This document shows positions 53,563 to 64,000 of a stretch of DNA of 64,000 bases, one piece after another. This DNA comes from Neopestalotiopsis rosae (lineage: Eukaryota; Ascomycota; Sordariomycetes; Amphisphaeriales; Sporocadaceae): positions 2,356,001 to 2,420,000 of the forward strand of contig JALGAS010000001.1 of assembly GCA_023078685.1 (NCBI GenBank). Direction: 5' to 3'. A program made the position numbers and the translations under genes. How positions within the stretch are numbered: the stretch's first letter is position 1; every line of letters starts with the position of its first letter. A model generated the notes under the pieces. The model did not search any database and was not told the origin of the DNA. It saw nothing but the letters and a program-made list of their open reading frames with translations.

Positions 53563-54568
53563 TTAACAGCCATGGGAGTGCTGGCTACAATTGGAATTCA
53601 TGCTACCTGACCGAACGCAGTGTAGGCAAAGCCCGATACTCTTGTCAAAGATGTCCAGACTTCGGCTACGGTCTCCCCTATATGCTGGCGCCGCATGTTT
53701 GTACGCATAGGTACATGCAGTACTTGATTCTTCAGGGATTGGATCACTGATCGTCTCTGCTGACTCTAGTACCTTAGAGATAGAGGTGCGGGTCAAGTGC
53801 GCTGGCCAGAGATTCTCTCTTTCCAACAGCTTTATATATGCATATGCATATTTGCTTGTCCATCCACATTTGTGAACACAGAGTCCAGTCCCATCGTTTA
53901 CCCCTGATATAAGAATGTTCGCTACCTTCAGCCTTGCAAACCCTCTCTGCTCTTCCAGCAGACCTTTCCGTTTGCCGGTCAGTCATATGTCCAGATGAGT
54001 CATCGGAGTGCTTACAAAAGACCCTCCACGTCATAACAGATTCAACTTCTTCGCACGAGAGAGCAAGGTAAGGACCATCATAGTCAAGTATCAATGCTTT
54101 GGTGATCTCTTTGAAAGCTTCGGCGTTCTGAAATAGATATGCTGCAGCAGTGAGAAACATTAGATTGCTAGCTTCGTCTGTAGAGGATCGAAGCCAACTT
54201 TCGCCTGCAAATCTCAAGACATGAACACAATCATACTTGTCCGCGGTGACGGCAATTGCGAAGATATCGCCTGCAGAGAGAGTTCGAGGTACGTCTTTGT
54301 GGTGATGGTGAACAATAGAACAGATGATCTTTAACGCAACTGCATCGTCTTCAGGTAATATTATCTCGGTAAGTCCGTCGGCATCGAGCAAAGCACGGCC
54401 TTCCTTCCATTCTGGCCCGAGCATGGCAGAGAAAGGTTTCGAGACGGCTATCAATGACGTAGACTGAACATGAAGCCTTGCCTTTTCTGGCCCAACTATC
54501 AGAATAAGATCGCCATCTGGAGCAATTTCGACAACGGTGTTAGTCCGGGTGTCTCCTAGATTTTCCAT
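53563..54568 (-). CDS. BTB/POZ domain protein (2 exons)
   Basis: Exons 54568-54016 and 53963-53563 (minus), one 52-nt intron (GTAAGC donor, CTGAC branch, AAAG acceptor), 317 residues. Unspliced reading gives a false 264-residue end; the spliced end LLEEQRGFARLKVANILISG, then CGWTSKYAYAYIKLLERE, is clearly coding. The N-terminal BTB core reads APDGDLILIVGPEKARLHVQ, PFSAMLGPEWKEG, EIILPEDDAVALKIICSIVH, DIFAIAVTADKYDC. This long form (BTB plus a Cys-containing helical tail) is a common lineage-specific fungal type, probably a protein-interaction adaptor. Intact, lying 32 bp beyond the end of the NLR remnant, on the opposite strand. Confidence 0.85.
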
Positions 54569-56816
54569 GCTGTATCTGATAATCTGCCACTGTTTCGTGA
54601 AGGTCGTCGAAAAGGCGCCTGAAAGGGATCTCGGTGGGCGTTGATTAGCCGATCTGGACCTGGTCGAGTTCAGGATTCATCTGACCCATAAGTACAAGTC
54701 ATGCAAATCAAAGCTGGAATGAAGCAGCCGGGAGTTCAATTATTACCTATCAGACAAAGGGCAGTATTGAGTTCGGCTATTCACCGGTCGTCTCAACGCG
54801 GTCGTCCCGGGTGTCAAGCCGAGTAACTTCATCGCCGTTATGCAGTTAGCTCGCCTTCAGCGAGATAATAGAAGCAGAAATAACGGTTTCGCGTCCGAAA
54901 CCTCCACCTCGATTGTTCTTTTCTCACTTGGCAGAGAAAGAATACGATAATGTACCGCAAACTCCCTTGCGTCAACCCTTAGGTTGGTAATCAACTACTG
55001 TCTTACTTGGCATGCGCCTTGCCCTACCTATTATCTAAAGTTCCGTTCTGAAAAGGTTAATTTAAAAGTATTTCTATCGCTTTCTTCCGATTTGTTACTG
55101 GCAAAGTCGCTCGAATGAGTTCGAGTTTGGCGGTTTGCCTCTGAGCCGTGCGGTGCAAAGGTACATAAGACATCCTTATGCAAAAATTAGGATCATATAG
55201 AGATCATCACCACGCAAACGGTTTTGTGCATGTACGCACATCATTTGACCCCTGCTACTGATGTAGATGTCAGATGTGCGCGCATTGAGGCCTGACTCGG
55301 GCATCAATTCGAGATCAAACACCTTGAAGCTTGACAAGCAAAACGATTAGCATTTACCCGCCATTATACACGCCTACTTACAGATTCGTGACTGTTTGCA
55401 AGCAAGCAAACAATACGTGATTGGACTCGCTTCAGACTTGTATTGGGCGATAACCTGTCAATGCATTTCGATTTTTTTATTTTATTTTTTTCCCATCACT
55501 TCCCCGCAGCCCAGTTGATTAGTTGGTCTCGGCAACAAGCTCTTGGCGTACCTATTCTTCCACTGACATGACTATCTTCGACCGAATTTCCAAGGCAGTC
55601 CAGTTATCTACGTGCCGGCATGCATAAAGTCTTATCGGCATGATTCCCCAACTGTTGGATCGCTATCGGTAGGTCGTTAATGCAACCGAATGATAATGTG
55701 AAGTGAAGATAGCGGGAAAGCATTGCCATGCGGCCCGCCGTGGATGGTGGGCCGCTTATTCCGCAGGACGGGTAAAGGAAGGTTGCGGAAATTGAACAAT
55801 AGTTGACGCCAATACAAGATCCAGATGCTTGATTACCAGGATGATGCCTTTTGGCTAGAGCAAAGAATGCCTTCTTGATAGACAGTAAGTCTGCCTGTCC
55901 GTTGATACCAAGGTCAGCATAGTAATCTGCAGTCTAAGGAGGAAACATTCCTGCTAACATTGGCGAGAAGTACTTTTCTCTAGCATAAGAGCATCAAGAA
56001 GAAAGAGGCATGAACAGTTACAATCGAGAGAGGGAGGATTTATGCAAAGGAGATTGAAATAATCAGTTTCGTTGGCATTTTGATATGACTCGATACTTGG
56101 GGTAATGGTTCCACAGCGGTGTATTTATTGGCAGGCCTCTTGGCTGGAAATGACACAAATACAAGTAGCTATAAAATTGAGAACGGAAGGCACCATATGG
56201 CCGTGGCACAATTAAAGTTAGAACGTACAGCCAGTCAAGTTATGTTATCTACTTCTCCTCGTACGGCGGTGAGGTACCAAATCAACTTGACGTGATTTTT
56301 CAGTGAAGGGGATACGCTGGCACAGAGAGAAGAACACCATTGGTGGCCCCTCTCCTATGGCTTTCGGAGAAGGAAAACTACCCGAAAAGCTGCATTGATT
56401 TTTTTTTTTTTTTTTTTTTTGTTGAAACAATGGAACAATATGCATGATCTGTGTTAACGACTTTCCCAACACTAGAGACTGCAGCTGATTGGGGCAGTCA
56501 TATGAAGCCACGAGTCCGAAGAGCACTACGTCGCGAACTAGCCAATTCACAATAACTACACAAAGTACAATATGGATGTAATTGTTTTTCCGTCTACGTT
56601 TGTTTCCAATATTGGGTAAAAATCTGTTCCAAGTCTTGCCTTGCAAGAAAGCTGCTATGCGTATGACCATGGGCGAGCTATGACGCTCCTGGCTTTGACA
56701 ATCAATATCACTTTGTTGTGGACAGGCAATTTCACCAAGCGACGATGAGGCTCGTATACCGATCGTATAATAGTCCATAGTTTGTCTGAAAGTCGGACGC
56801 GTGTCCGATTCGTCCC
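54569..56816. other. Gene-poor stretch with a repeat and a poly-T tract
   Basis: No gene seen over 2.2 kb. A repeat copy lies at 55495-55640. A run of about 22 T residues at 56400-56421 could be a slippage or assembly-sensitive site, and is also consistent with the poly-A end of a retroposed sequence on the minus strand. The frame 56245-56820 has no motif. Confidence 0.5.
55495..55640. repeat. Dispersed repeat, copy 1 of 3
   Basis: CCCAGTTGATTAGTTGGTC then GGCAACAAGCTCTTGGCGTA, CACTGACATGACTATC and AAGGCAGTCCAGTTATC; similar to 57838-57990 and 58080-58230. Confidence 0.6.
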
Positions 56817-57524
56817 TCAACCATGTCCCCAGACCATGCCAAGGCGCTGTAGAAATGAAAATAGCGACCCTTTAGGAATATACCCGGCATAGGTACTCTC
56901 CCACCAAGCTGCGAAAGATCCTGGGAACAGCATGTCAGCAAAATCACTCGATGTCATCATTGCAGAGCATAGAGGAAGCGACTCACCTTCAAGCGGCCCG
57001 AGTTCAGCGAACCCCAGTGCCTCTACGATCATTGGAGCCATGATTACCAACATACCGACCGCTATGATTGTTACAAGCCCGGCAGTCAACACAGGATGGT
57101 TTCCTGCGAACTTGAACGCTTCATCAGCGGCCCTGGCGGCTTCATCGTATGCCATGACCATGGCTTGTCCCATCTTTTCTCTCCCGTCTCTCAAGGCTGT
57201 CTCAATACCAGCCAGGACATTTTCGGCAATCCATTCTGTCCAGCCTGTGGAAACAACGAGGTCGTCAAGCTGTGCCTCAAGTTCTGTACCATACTTTTCC
57301 GCAGCCCGCAGGATCGAGAGTGCATTTTGTATCATATCCTTGTGTGCGGTGCTTGAAAATGAGGTACATGGTGGCCTTGTCGGTCTTGGCTTGTGGCAGA
57401 CCAAATAGGCGCCAGGAACGTGACGGTTTTTGGGAATGTCTGCCTTGTCGGTTTGGAAACAAGAGAGAAGTACTGTGAGCCCCGTCATCGTAGAGAGAGT
57501 CTCACGTGGACTGGCTATCGTCAA
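56817..57524 (-). CDS. ISG12/IFI6-family membrane protein (2 exons)
   Basis: Exons 57524-56987 and 56920-56817 (minus), one 66-nt intron (GTGAGT...CCCAG); 213 residues. Spliced end: HPVLTAGLVTIIAVGMLVIM, APMIVEALGFAELGPLEG, SFAAWWESTYAGYIPKGS, LFSFLQRLGM. This is the ISG12/IFI6-IFI27 pattern: one strongly hydrophobic helix followed by a Gly/Ala-rich motif and an SxxAxxxSxxxGxVPxGSLFSxLQ end. In animals the family is interferon-induced, mitochondrial or ER-resident, and pro-apoptotic; fungal members have no assigned role. The N-terminal 100 residues are a helical region (LRAAEKYGTELEAQLDDLVV). The very first 60 residues are uncertain: the frame may start at a later Met, or contain a further intron. 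No obvious damage. Confidence 0.78.
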   Translation of the reverse strand: MTIASPRETLSTMTGLTVLLSCFQTDKADIPKNRHVPGAYLVCHKPRPTRPPCTSFSSTAHKDMIQNALSILRAAEKYGTELEAQLDDLVVSTGWTEWIAENVLAGIETALRDGREKMGQAMVMAYDEAARAADEAFKFAGNHPVLTAGLVTIIAVGMLVIMAPMIVEALGFAELGPLEGESLPLCSAMMTSSDFADMLFPGSFAAWWESTYAGYIPKGSLFSFLQRLGMVWGHG

Positions 57525-57837
57525 AGGTGAATTTCCAATGGAGATTATTTCGAGGTAAGGAGTAGGGAACGCGTAGTATTAGGCGTTGCGTCTTTAATTT
57601 GCCCAGGCGGAATCGACATATGCTGCGACACATATTTTATGTTGGTCGCAGAAACAATTGTCACTCCGTTCAAACCTTCTTGCGCACCAATTATCTAGGT
57701 TAGAGCACAGCAACCTTGTGTAAGCCCTCCTCAATTATGATGTGACACAGCATTGGCAGTCCAACCTACCAATTTGATTGATTGGGCATGTCAATCCATC
57801 ATATTCTTCGTTCATGTTCCTTTCCCATTTTCACTTT

Positions 57838-57990
57838 TAAGCCCAGCTGAGCAGCGATCCTTGGCAATAAGCTCTTTGACAGATTATTCTTCACTCACCT
57901 CAGGAGCTTTGACCGAGGGTTTACGGCAGTCCAGTGAGACTCATCTGCGCCGCTGTTTGTGGGATAGTGGCTGTGCTGAAGTTTCGTGGT
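57838..57990. repeat. Dispersed repeat, copy 2 of 3
   Basis: GCCCAGCTGAGCAGCGATCC, TTGGCAATAAGCTCTTTG, TCACTCACCTCAGGAGC, ACGGCAGTCCAGTGAGA; tandem-like with 58080-58230 (offset about 242 bp) and similar to 55495-55640. Confidence 0.65.
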
Positions 57991-58079
57991 GTGAAGCGAC
58001 CGTAGCATGAAAGTGTTGCCGTCAGGCCCGCCATGCATCATATACTCCGTTTGTTTTCTTTTCCCATTGTTCTGCAAAA

Positions 58080-58230
58080 GTCCAATTGATCAACGACCCT
58101 TGGCAACAGGCTCTTGGCGTAGTTACTCGTTCACTCACATGGCTACCCTTGTCCGAAAATTCAAGATAGTCCAATCGCAGTGAGAATAATCTTAGCCATT
58201 ACGCGACAAGCTGCATTGATTTTGCTTTGC
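58080..58230. repeat. Dispersed repeat, copy 3 of 3
   Basis: GTCCAATTGATCAACGACCC, TTGGCAACAGGCTCTTGG, TCACTCACATGGCTACC, GATAGTCCAATCGCAGTGAG. Similarity to copy 2 continues into GCTGAAGTT...GTATGAAGC...CAGCCCGTC (to 58332). Confidence 0.65.
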
Positions 58231-59449
58231 TGAAGTTCCGCGCCGGCATGAATGGACTCTCATCAGCGCGATCCCCAACGAAACAGTGGTATGAAGCAAC
58301 AACAGCGGGCAAGCTTTGCTGTTCAGCCCGTCAGTGCAGGTAGGTATCACCGCAGCTACGTCCAACCCCGCTCGGCCACGTTGAACAAACTAACTTTGCG
58401 ATGAAATTTTCTTTTCTTTCCACCAAGCCTAGGGTATCTGTGAATGCGGCTGCTTCAACGTTCCATGTCCACGATCGTATGGAGAACTTGGGACACTGGC
58501 TGGTAATCTTTTCGGGAAAACAAATAAACTCCACATATTGTAGATAACCTGTACCGTCACAACTATGAAGAAGTTATCGTGGTGAGACAGTCTGCAAGGA
58601 TGGAATAGGTATGTCTTACGGAAATCGAATTTCATCAACGAGTGTAGGTTGATTCTGCTAGATATTCACTGTTGGGTGTGGTCCGCCTTACAGATGGCAT
58701 CTGATGAAGGGTACTCGGGGTAATCATTAGGTGTGGGGAATCACCTGGAGTTCTTGGGATCATCTGGCTGATCATACATAGAGATATATTGTTATTGGCT
58801 CGCTCAAGACATTCTCCAAGGCTGGGAGAATTAGAGTTCAGAGGCCTTTTAGTCGAGGAAGGATGGCTGTTCGACACAGGACACGTGGTCCTTCCATGCT
58901 GTGCAACTTTGTGCTCATGCTTGCCGTTAACGCAAAATTGGTTTCTGGTGATTGGGACACAGCATGGCAAATGGTAGGGTGTGCTATCGCGCTGATTACT
59001 TTGGCTTGGATGTGGTTGAACCATGCTGTTAATCAATGTTCTGCTGTGAATATGCTCAGGTCTGAGTGGAAATTATATATTTTCTTGCTATGAGGAATAC
59101 GAAGGGATCATAATATTTTGAACTGGTATAAGTCATCACCGGGGATGTTGTTGTTGTTGTTGCATTGAGTAATTTCAAAACACACGGATTGAAATTATTG
59201 CTCTCCCCCAACGCATAGCACAGGAATAGTAAGTGTATCATAGTCTAATTATATGATTCTACTCAATGTAATTTCCCTACATAACTGAGTTCGTTTCCCA
59301 GTGTGGCATACGGCGAGCATTGTGGTGATCTTACTGGTGGTACTTCGGCCACCTAGAATGCTCTCTAGTCTAGTAGCTTTCATCTCTCGCTGCCAAAGTG
59401 GTACCAAGGTCTGTCCAGAAAATACATTCCGGTGACAGACGCCGTAGGC

Positions 59450-61121
59450 TCAACGGCGGCTGGATGTAGGATTTAATGGCTCGAGAGCAAGAAAGCAAAA
59501 GTCTCGCAGTAATGAGGCCAGCTTCCGCAAAGAGTCGAAAAAGTCCATTTCCACCGGAAATGGGAACATCCTAGCTATCTTTATGATATATAGCTCAAGA
59601 TACGGGTTTATCAATCTTTGATCCCTTGCTTCCAAATGACGAAAGTCCAGAATAGCCTGAAGGGGAGAAAGAATTTCGAGGTGCTCTAGAGCCGAGGTAG
59701 GAGAAATCAGTGGAAAGAGATTTTGCAAAACCTCAATAGATTGGTCAGCGCTGGGACTGTTGCCGTCGGCATATGCTTCCATGTCTGTCGCATAAACGAC
59801 TCGCCAGCTTTGAGAAGCAGCCATTCCAGGATGGGGACAAACTTCGAGAATACCATCCTGAAGAGGCGGAGTGGCCATCAACGAGCATCCAAGGGGCAGG
59901 TGATGATCAACATTGTTATCGACGTTCCTTGCATTGGTATGATATGGCAATGTGCAACTTCGGCAATTCGACCAATCTAGGACCCAAGACGGACATGTAA
60001 CGCCTCTCGACTCGGAGAGATGCCCGAACTCGAAAAGATGAAGAAGTATCTGTAGCCTGATATTGTTGTCCTTGGAGCACAGCGCGTGTGAAGCGACTTG
60101 TCTGTACATTGCATGCCATGGAACGGCGTAATTCAGGTGGAAGAGGGTTTCTGATGGCAGACTCGCAAGGGCAGCGATGCGATCCTTCCTGTCAGCACAC
60201 CTAGCTTCGTGAAATCTCCATAAAGCCTCGAGGATAGTTGTCATCTTGGAATATTTGAGCTGTTGTAAACTTGCCGGCATCCTTATAGAGTAGCTTGACA
60301 GATCTAGAGCCTGTAGTCTTGATGCAGCCATATTGATTATGCTCATAGCAATTGAGTATTTCCCACAATGTGCAATGGCATCCGAGGCCAGTAATACTTC
60401 TTGAATGACCCAACGACGGGAGAACCAGGGCCGATCGAAGAAGTCAATGATACTTCTGAACGCCTCTTCAGCTCCAGCACGAAACACTGTGTCACGGAAC
60501 ATACCAGCCAAGGAGGTTTTCTTGAAATACCTCTTCATTAGAAGTACGAGTGCTTCGGCCATTGAATCCTGCACGGTCTCTTGGATGCGACTGGCTGCGT
60601 GGAAGAATGCAAACAAGTGGACAGTTAGGGAATTGTCGGCCCCGAGCCAGACATGCACATGCTGTGCCTGCCCATAGATGGACCCCATCGAGGGAATTTG
60701 ATGGTTCTTTTCATCATTGTAGCCCTGATTTATGCAAATAGCATCGACCCAAAGATATTTCGTTTCATGTTTCCCACGAAGGCATCGCAGCAACGTATCA
60801 ACATTGGTTGTTATCCGTAGGTAGGAGATGTCGCTATTATCGTCTATCTCCAGACGATGTGTGAATTCGTGCGGACCCCATGAATAGGAAACTGCATCAT
60901 AGTCCGTGGGTAGTACTCGAAACTGTACCCAATTACCTTGTCTGGCTTCTATCTTCGCGGGGAATGTACTCCAATACTAGCCAGTTTCGGGCCTTTCATA
61001 GGTACACCATGTACTACATGAATTTTCTGTTCTTTACCTGCGAGGTGAGATGTGACGCGGCAGCTCCGGATGTTGTGAAACGCCGAAAAACTCGCAGCCT
61101 GGTATCAACGGCGAGAGGCAT
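59450..61121 (-). CDS. HET-domain (heterokaryon incompatibility) protein, 2 exons
   Basis: Exons 61121-61038 and 60976-59450 (minus), one 61-nt intron (GTAAAG...GGCTAG, weak branch site); 536 residues. Seen: the first HET block YDAVSYSWG (about 54-62), the second YLWVDAICINQG (102-113), IYGQAQHVHVWLG, and the third RPWFSRRWVIQEV. These are the three conserved HET blocks, a domain related to TIR, found in ascomycete allorecognition effectors whose activation kills cells. The C-terminal 300 residues have no other domain (no NACHT, WD or ankyrin). The frame is open without an ATG up to the acceptor at 60976, so the short 28-residue first exon is needed; its start is less certain than the rest. 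The divergent ORF at 61242 shares its promoter region. Confidence 0.88.
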
Positions 61122-61241
61122 CACCAAGCTCTTCCGACTCGCGAAGTGAGCACGAGAACAGCCGACCGATACTTTTCTTCTCCATCTAATATATCCGTTG
61201 AGCAGTCGAGATCTACGCCGACTATCTAATCATCTAGGGAA

Positions 61242-61538
61242 ATGACGCAAACTTTTAGTTACCGCCTTCCGGTTCTTGACTTCGACCATGAAGCACGTAA
61301 CGAATCGGAAGGAAAGCGAACCGTCAATATTCTCACCAAAGACATTTACGACATCTGGACGCATATGTACCCAAAAACGACTTGCGCCGTCATCAATGAT
61401 TTGCTACTAGAGTCCTACCTTAATGTTCATGGGCCCGCAGAATCGACCGATCTTGCCCTGCGCCTAAAAAACTCGGGGCGGTGGAACGTCGACTTATCGT
61501 CGGCACTTGTGCATAAGATAAATAGTCTTTTGGAGTAA
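61242..61538 (+). CDS. Small ORF divergent from the HET gene
   Basis: 98 codons with ATG: FSYRLPVLDFDHEARNESEG, then KRTVNILTKDIYDIWTHMYP, LLLESYLNVHG, ending MWN-like WNVDLSSALVHKINSLLE. Composition and amphipathic pattern look like a real soluble globular protein, but no family is recognised. It starts 121 bp from the HET start codon on the other strand, so the two must share a promoter. Small partners next to HET or NLR effectors are known in allorecognition loci, but pairing here is inference. The 300 bases after it (to 61841) hold only a TTTTTTT run near 61757 and nothing else I can name. Confidence 0.5.
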   Translation: MTQTFSYRLPVLDFDHEARNESEGKRTVNILTKDIYDIWTHMYPKTTCAVINDLLLESYLNVHGPAESTDLALRLKNSGRWNVDLSSALVHKINSLLE

Positions 61539-61841
61539 ACCGGATGGATTCTCCGGCTACATTGTTTTCGAAACCAATATCTGCTCTGAACAGGAGCAAC
61601 AGCCCGGTCAAGAGAGCGTAGGATCTAAGTACCACCATGGGCTCTCGGTCAGAACGTTCAAGCCAACTTCTTGTCGTCGTCTTCACCTAGGTGAGAAATT
61701 GAACTCGTCATAGAACTTGATGTTGTGGAAGGCAGTCTACTCACAAATCTTAAGATTTTTTTTGTAATACCATTGAATACATATAAAAATTGCTTAATAC
61801 TGGCACTTCGCTCAGAGCCCCTCGATTTGAACTTCAACTGC

Positions 61842-64000
61842 TTAAGACCCACCAAAGACCAGAAGACTTCGAACTTGAACGGTGCCAAAGCCATGCTGGC
61901 GCAACAAGTCGCGTCCGCGGTGGACCGGAAACTCGGCTACAACAAGAATGGTAATGTCTGCAGCATTCACTCCACCATCCATTAGGAGTTGGGTCATTGC
62001 GCAGAGCGTCTGGCCTGTGGCAAGCACATCATCAACAATGACCACTGATTTGCCATGGCTGCTAGCATCACGATCCATTGCTATGATACTCTCTGCGCCC
62101 GCAACTCGTGTAGATAACGAAATGTATGAAGCCGACTTGGCGACGGAGATGATAGGTGGAGGAAGCTTGGAAGCTTTGCGCATAAGTAGCAAGGGCACGT
62201 CAACTCGCGTAGCCAATGCTGACGCAAATATGAAACCACAAGCCTCGCAACATGCTATTCGTTCAACTTTGGACCAGTTACCTCGATGCTCCGCTTCCAA
62301 AAGCATCGCGCAAAGATTTAGGCCGCCCTTCTGTTCTGAAACACCAAGTACGTGTCGAAAAGTAATGCCTGGCCGGGGATGACCAGGCACTGACCGTATC
62401 ATCTTCGCAAGTTGCCCGAAGTGCTCATCAAAGTAATGAAGAAGGAAGTGTTCGGCAAAGAGCTCTGCTGCCTCCGTTCCAGGCGATTCATTGTCAAAAA
62501 TCAGAGAAGGTCGATATCCCAAGTGAGTCGAGTCTGCCGTGAAGATCTCACCACCCGCGACGCCGGCCTCGACGCTGTCAGTGGTGAAGCATCTTCGATG
62601 GACTCGAGTTTTGGCGCTGGCTTCAACACGAACATCCAGCAGTCTTGTGTGCGGTACAAGGTGTGAGAAGGTTGTCACCGGCGCTGTGTCTCTCATCCCA
62701 ATGATTAGAAGTACGTCTGCCTCGTAATAACGGTACACAGCATCCAGAAAGTTCTCCACTAGTAATGTGGGCCTTTGGCACACCTGTTCTTGGAAGAACT
62801 TCATCAATGCCGGACGGTGCTGTTCCTTATACATGCGGTCTCGAAGGAGACGATTCAAATCTGCTCCAGTCGCTACTGCATACTGAGACTTGATCGTATC
62901 ACTGATGCTGACCGAAGCAGATTTTAGTTTCGGATTGTCCAGGCTGTTGAAGAAGGTAGCCCATATTTCGGCACAATAATCCTTTCCAGCACCACTGTCG
63001 CCAGTGATCAGAACGATGAGTTTCGGCACCGTCAGGATTTTTGGTAGTGGGCAGGTATAGTCCAACACGCCACAAGGATCAAACTTCTCTTTGAGGTGAC
63101 TGAGCCGTGGTATGTTTGGGCCAAATGCTTTGCTTGCCAGCACAAGGTCTCTTGGGTCTGGACCAAGATCTGCGCTGTAGCATCCGCTGCTCCACGGTAA
63201 AAGACTCTTAGCCACATCATAAACCCATTGCTTGGCGGATCGAGATATGTCAGTCCCATCTTGGTTGCGAAGCCAAACACCAGTGATCACACAGGCAAAA
63301 TCCCAGTCCCGGCAGCCAAAAGCGGAAGAGCTGGCCGGCACATCAGCCACGGCTCCACCACCCTGAAGTAGGTGGATGTAGCATAACGGTGAAGGGCGGG
63401 TCTTAACAGCTGGATTCAAGACATTCGCGATTTCTGCTGCTCCGATGTTCTTCAAGAACGAACAACGCTTGAACGCTGAGGTTTTGCCCCCGCCGTGTCC
63501 CCCGTGCATGCCCGAAATGTACATTTCTGTGTCAAAGAGACCAACACTATCCACGACCTTGGCATTTTGTTCTGGTCCTAGGACTTTTTCAAATTTTACT
63601 GGCGCCCTAGTCTTAGACCCAGCCTCGAATGATTCATACAGAGTAATCCCAAGAAACAGCTCCTCATCGACGCCAAAAATGTACGCATCTACAGAACTGT
63701 TTCGGTCGAGCTGCTTAGCAATGCGCTTGTCGAGATCTGCCAGACTAACGTCCATTTGTGGGTTGCTTGACATAGGGAGTATCCAATTTCGGACCAGGAA
63801 ACTGGGAGCCAGTGAGGGTCTGAATGTGACGCTGACCACAACAGATCGATTTCGTTATCCGGGCGCACTGCTCCAGCCGGTACATGGGCTTTTGGGACGT
63901 GGCCGACACAAAGAATTTGACCATTGTCGACACTGACCAACACGGCTCCAAGAATTGCATCGCACGTCAGTCCATGCAATCGGGACAAGTGTCCAATGCC
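61842..64000 (-). CDS. FAD-linked oxidase (BBE) / P-loop kinase / phosphoribosyltransferase fusion, 5' end outside window
   Basis: The frame entering from the window edge reads GLTCDAILGAVLVSVDNGQI, then PAGAVRPDNEIDLLW, the end of an FAD-binding (PCMH) domain. At about 63830-63850 the frame changes and the expected RGGGxNFG stretch is missing (about ten codons and one base); it resumes as VVVSVTFRPSLAPSFLVRNW in the frame open to 61842. Then come the BBE end (WSSGCYSADLGPDPRDLV, LSHLKEKFDPCGVLDY), a P-loop module (VLITGDSGAGKDYC) and an adenine phosphoribosyltransferase-like domain: GFIFASALATRVDVPLLLMR, KASKLP, PRPP loop VVIVDDVLATGQT. Such three-part proteins occur in ascomycetes; substrates are unknown. 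The 665 downstream codons are intact, so either the upstream oxidase is disabled or a base/segment was lost in assembly. Confidence 0.8.

Larger units (their letters stand above)
57525..59449. other. Gene-poor stretch with repeats
   Basis: Repeat copies at 57838-57990 and 58080-58230. A small (TTG)n run at 59148-59162. Frames at 58429-59093 have no motif. Nothing else seen. Confidence 0.5.

Noticed and set aside
53774..54015. C-terminal part of the 264-codon unspliced BTB frame
   Set aside because: It reads through a 52-nt intron with GTAAGC, CTGAC and AAAG signals; the spliced version gives conserved coding sequence.
61882..62382. Long plus-strand frame (166 codons) inside the BBE/PRTase gene
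   Set aside because: Antisense shadow of a clearly conserved gene on the minus strand.
1..64000. CRISPR array or tRNA genes
   Set aside because: The only regular array is the 12-bp minisatellite without spacers, and no cloverleaf with a good internal promoter was seen.

Overview
The window reads as nuclear DNA of a filamentous ascomycete (Pezizomycotina, probably Eurotiales or a close relative). The reasons are: short spliceosomal introns of about 46-110 nt with GT..AG ends and CTAAC/CTGAC-like branch sites; gene families largely or wholly fungal (MNN1-type mannosyltransferase, FTA2-like, HET, PNP-NACHT receptors, Kelch-type BTB proteins); monocistronic genes with TATA boxes and no operons; and long gene-poor stretches full of decayed repeats. 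No rRNA, tRNA or CRISPR was recognised. All exon structures were assembled by eye from splice signals and family conservation.

0-31 kb is a sparse metabolic/accessory zone: a frameshifted GT71 mannosyltransferase, a four-exon cytochrome P450, an acidic orphan protein, a newly assembled four-exon small gene (9.56 kb), a broken FTA2-like gene, a C-terminal remnant of a Zn2Cys6 regulator, an intact 794-residue FAD/NAD(P)-binding protein, a second newly assembled small five-exon gene (22.2 kb), a zinc alcohol dehydrogenase whose whole 5' leader is a perfect 12-bp minisatellite, and a three-exon DUF7587-like protein. Between them lie many fragments of one dispersed repeat family (cores at 3.4, 21.1, 23.8, 24.05, 24.3, 24.95 and 39.2 kb).

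31-64 kb is enriched in families linked to fungal self/non-self recognition and programmed cell death, or related to animal immune proteins: a PNP-NACHT receptor pseudogene with three stops each explicable as C-to-T in CpA (32-34.6 kb), a second PNP-NACHT remnant (52.8 kb), a 1216-residue B-box/GTPase/RING/patatin-like protein whose patatin active site has lost both catalytic residues (39.4-43.3 kb), a Ras-like GTPase, an AIG1/GIMA-type GTPase, an ISG12/IFI6-like membrane protein, a HET-domain gene with a divergent small ORF, two BTB proteins and a zinc-finger protein. The right end holds a partial BBE-oxidase/P-loop kinase/phosphoribosyltransferase fusion running off the window.

Inference: the right half is an allorecognition/immune-like accessory island under birth-and-death turnover. 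Several genes carry single-base frameshifts. Two of them fall in C4 runs and could be sequencing errors rather than true decay.
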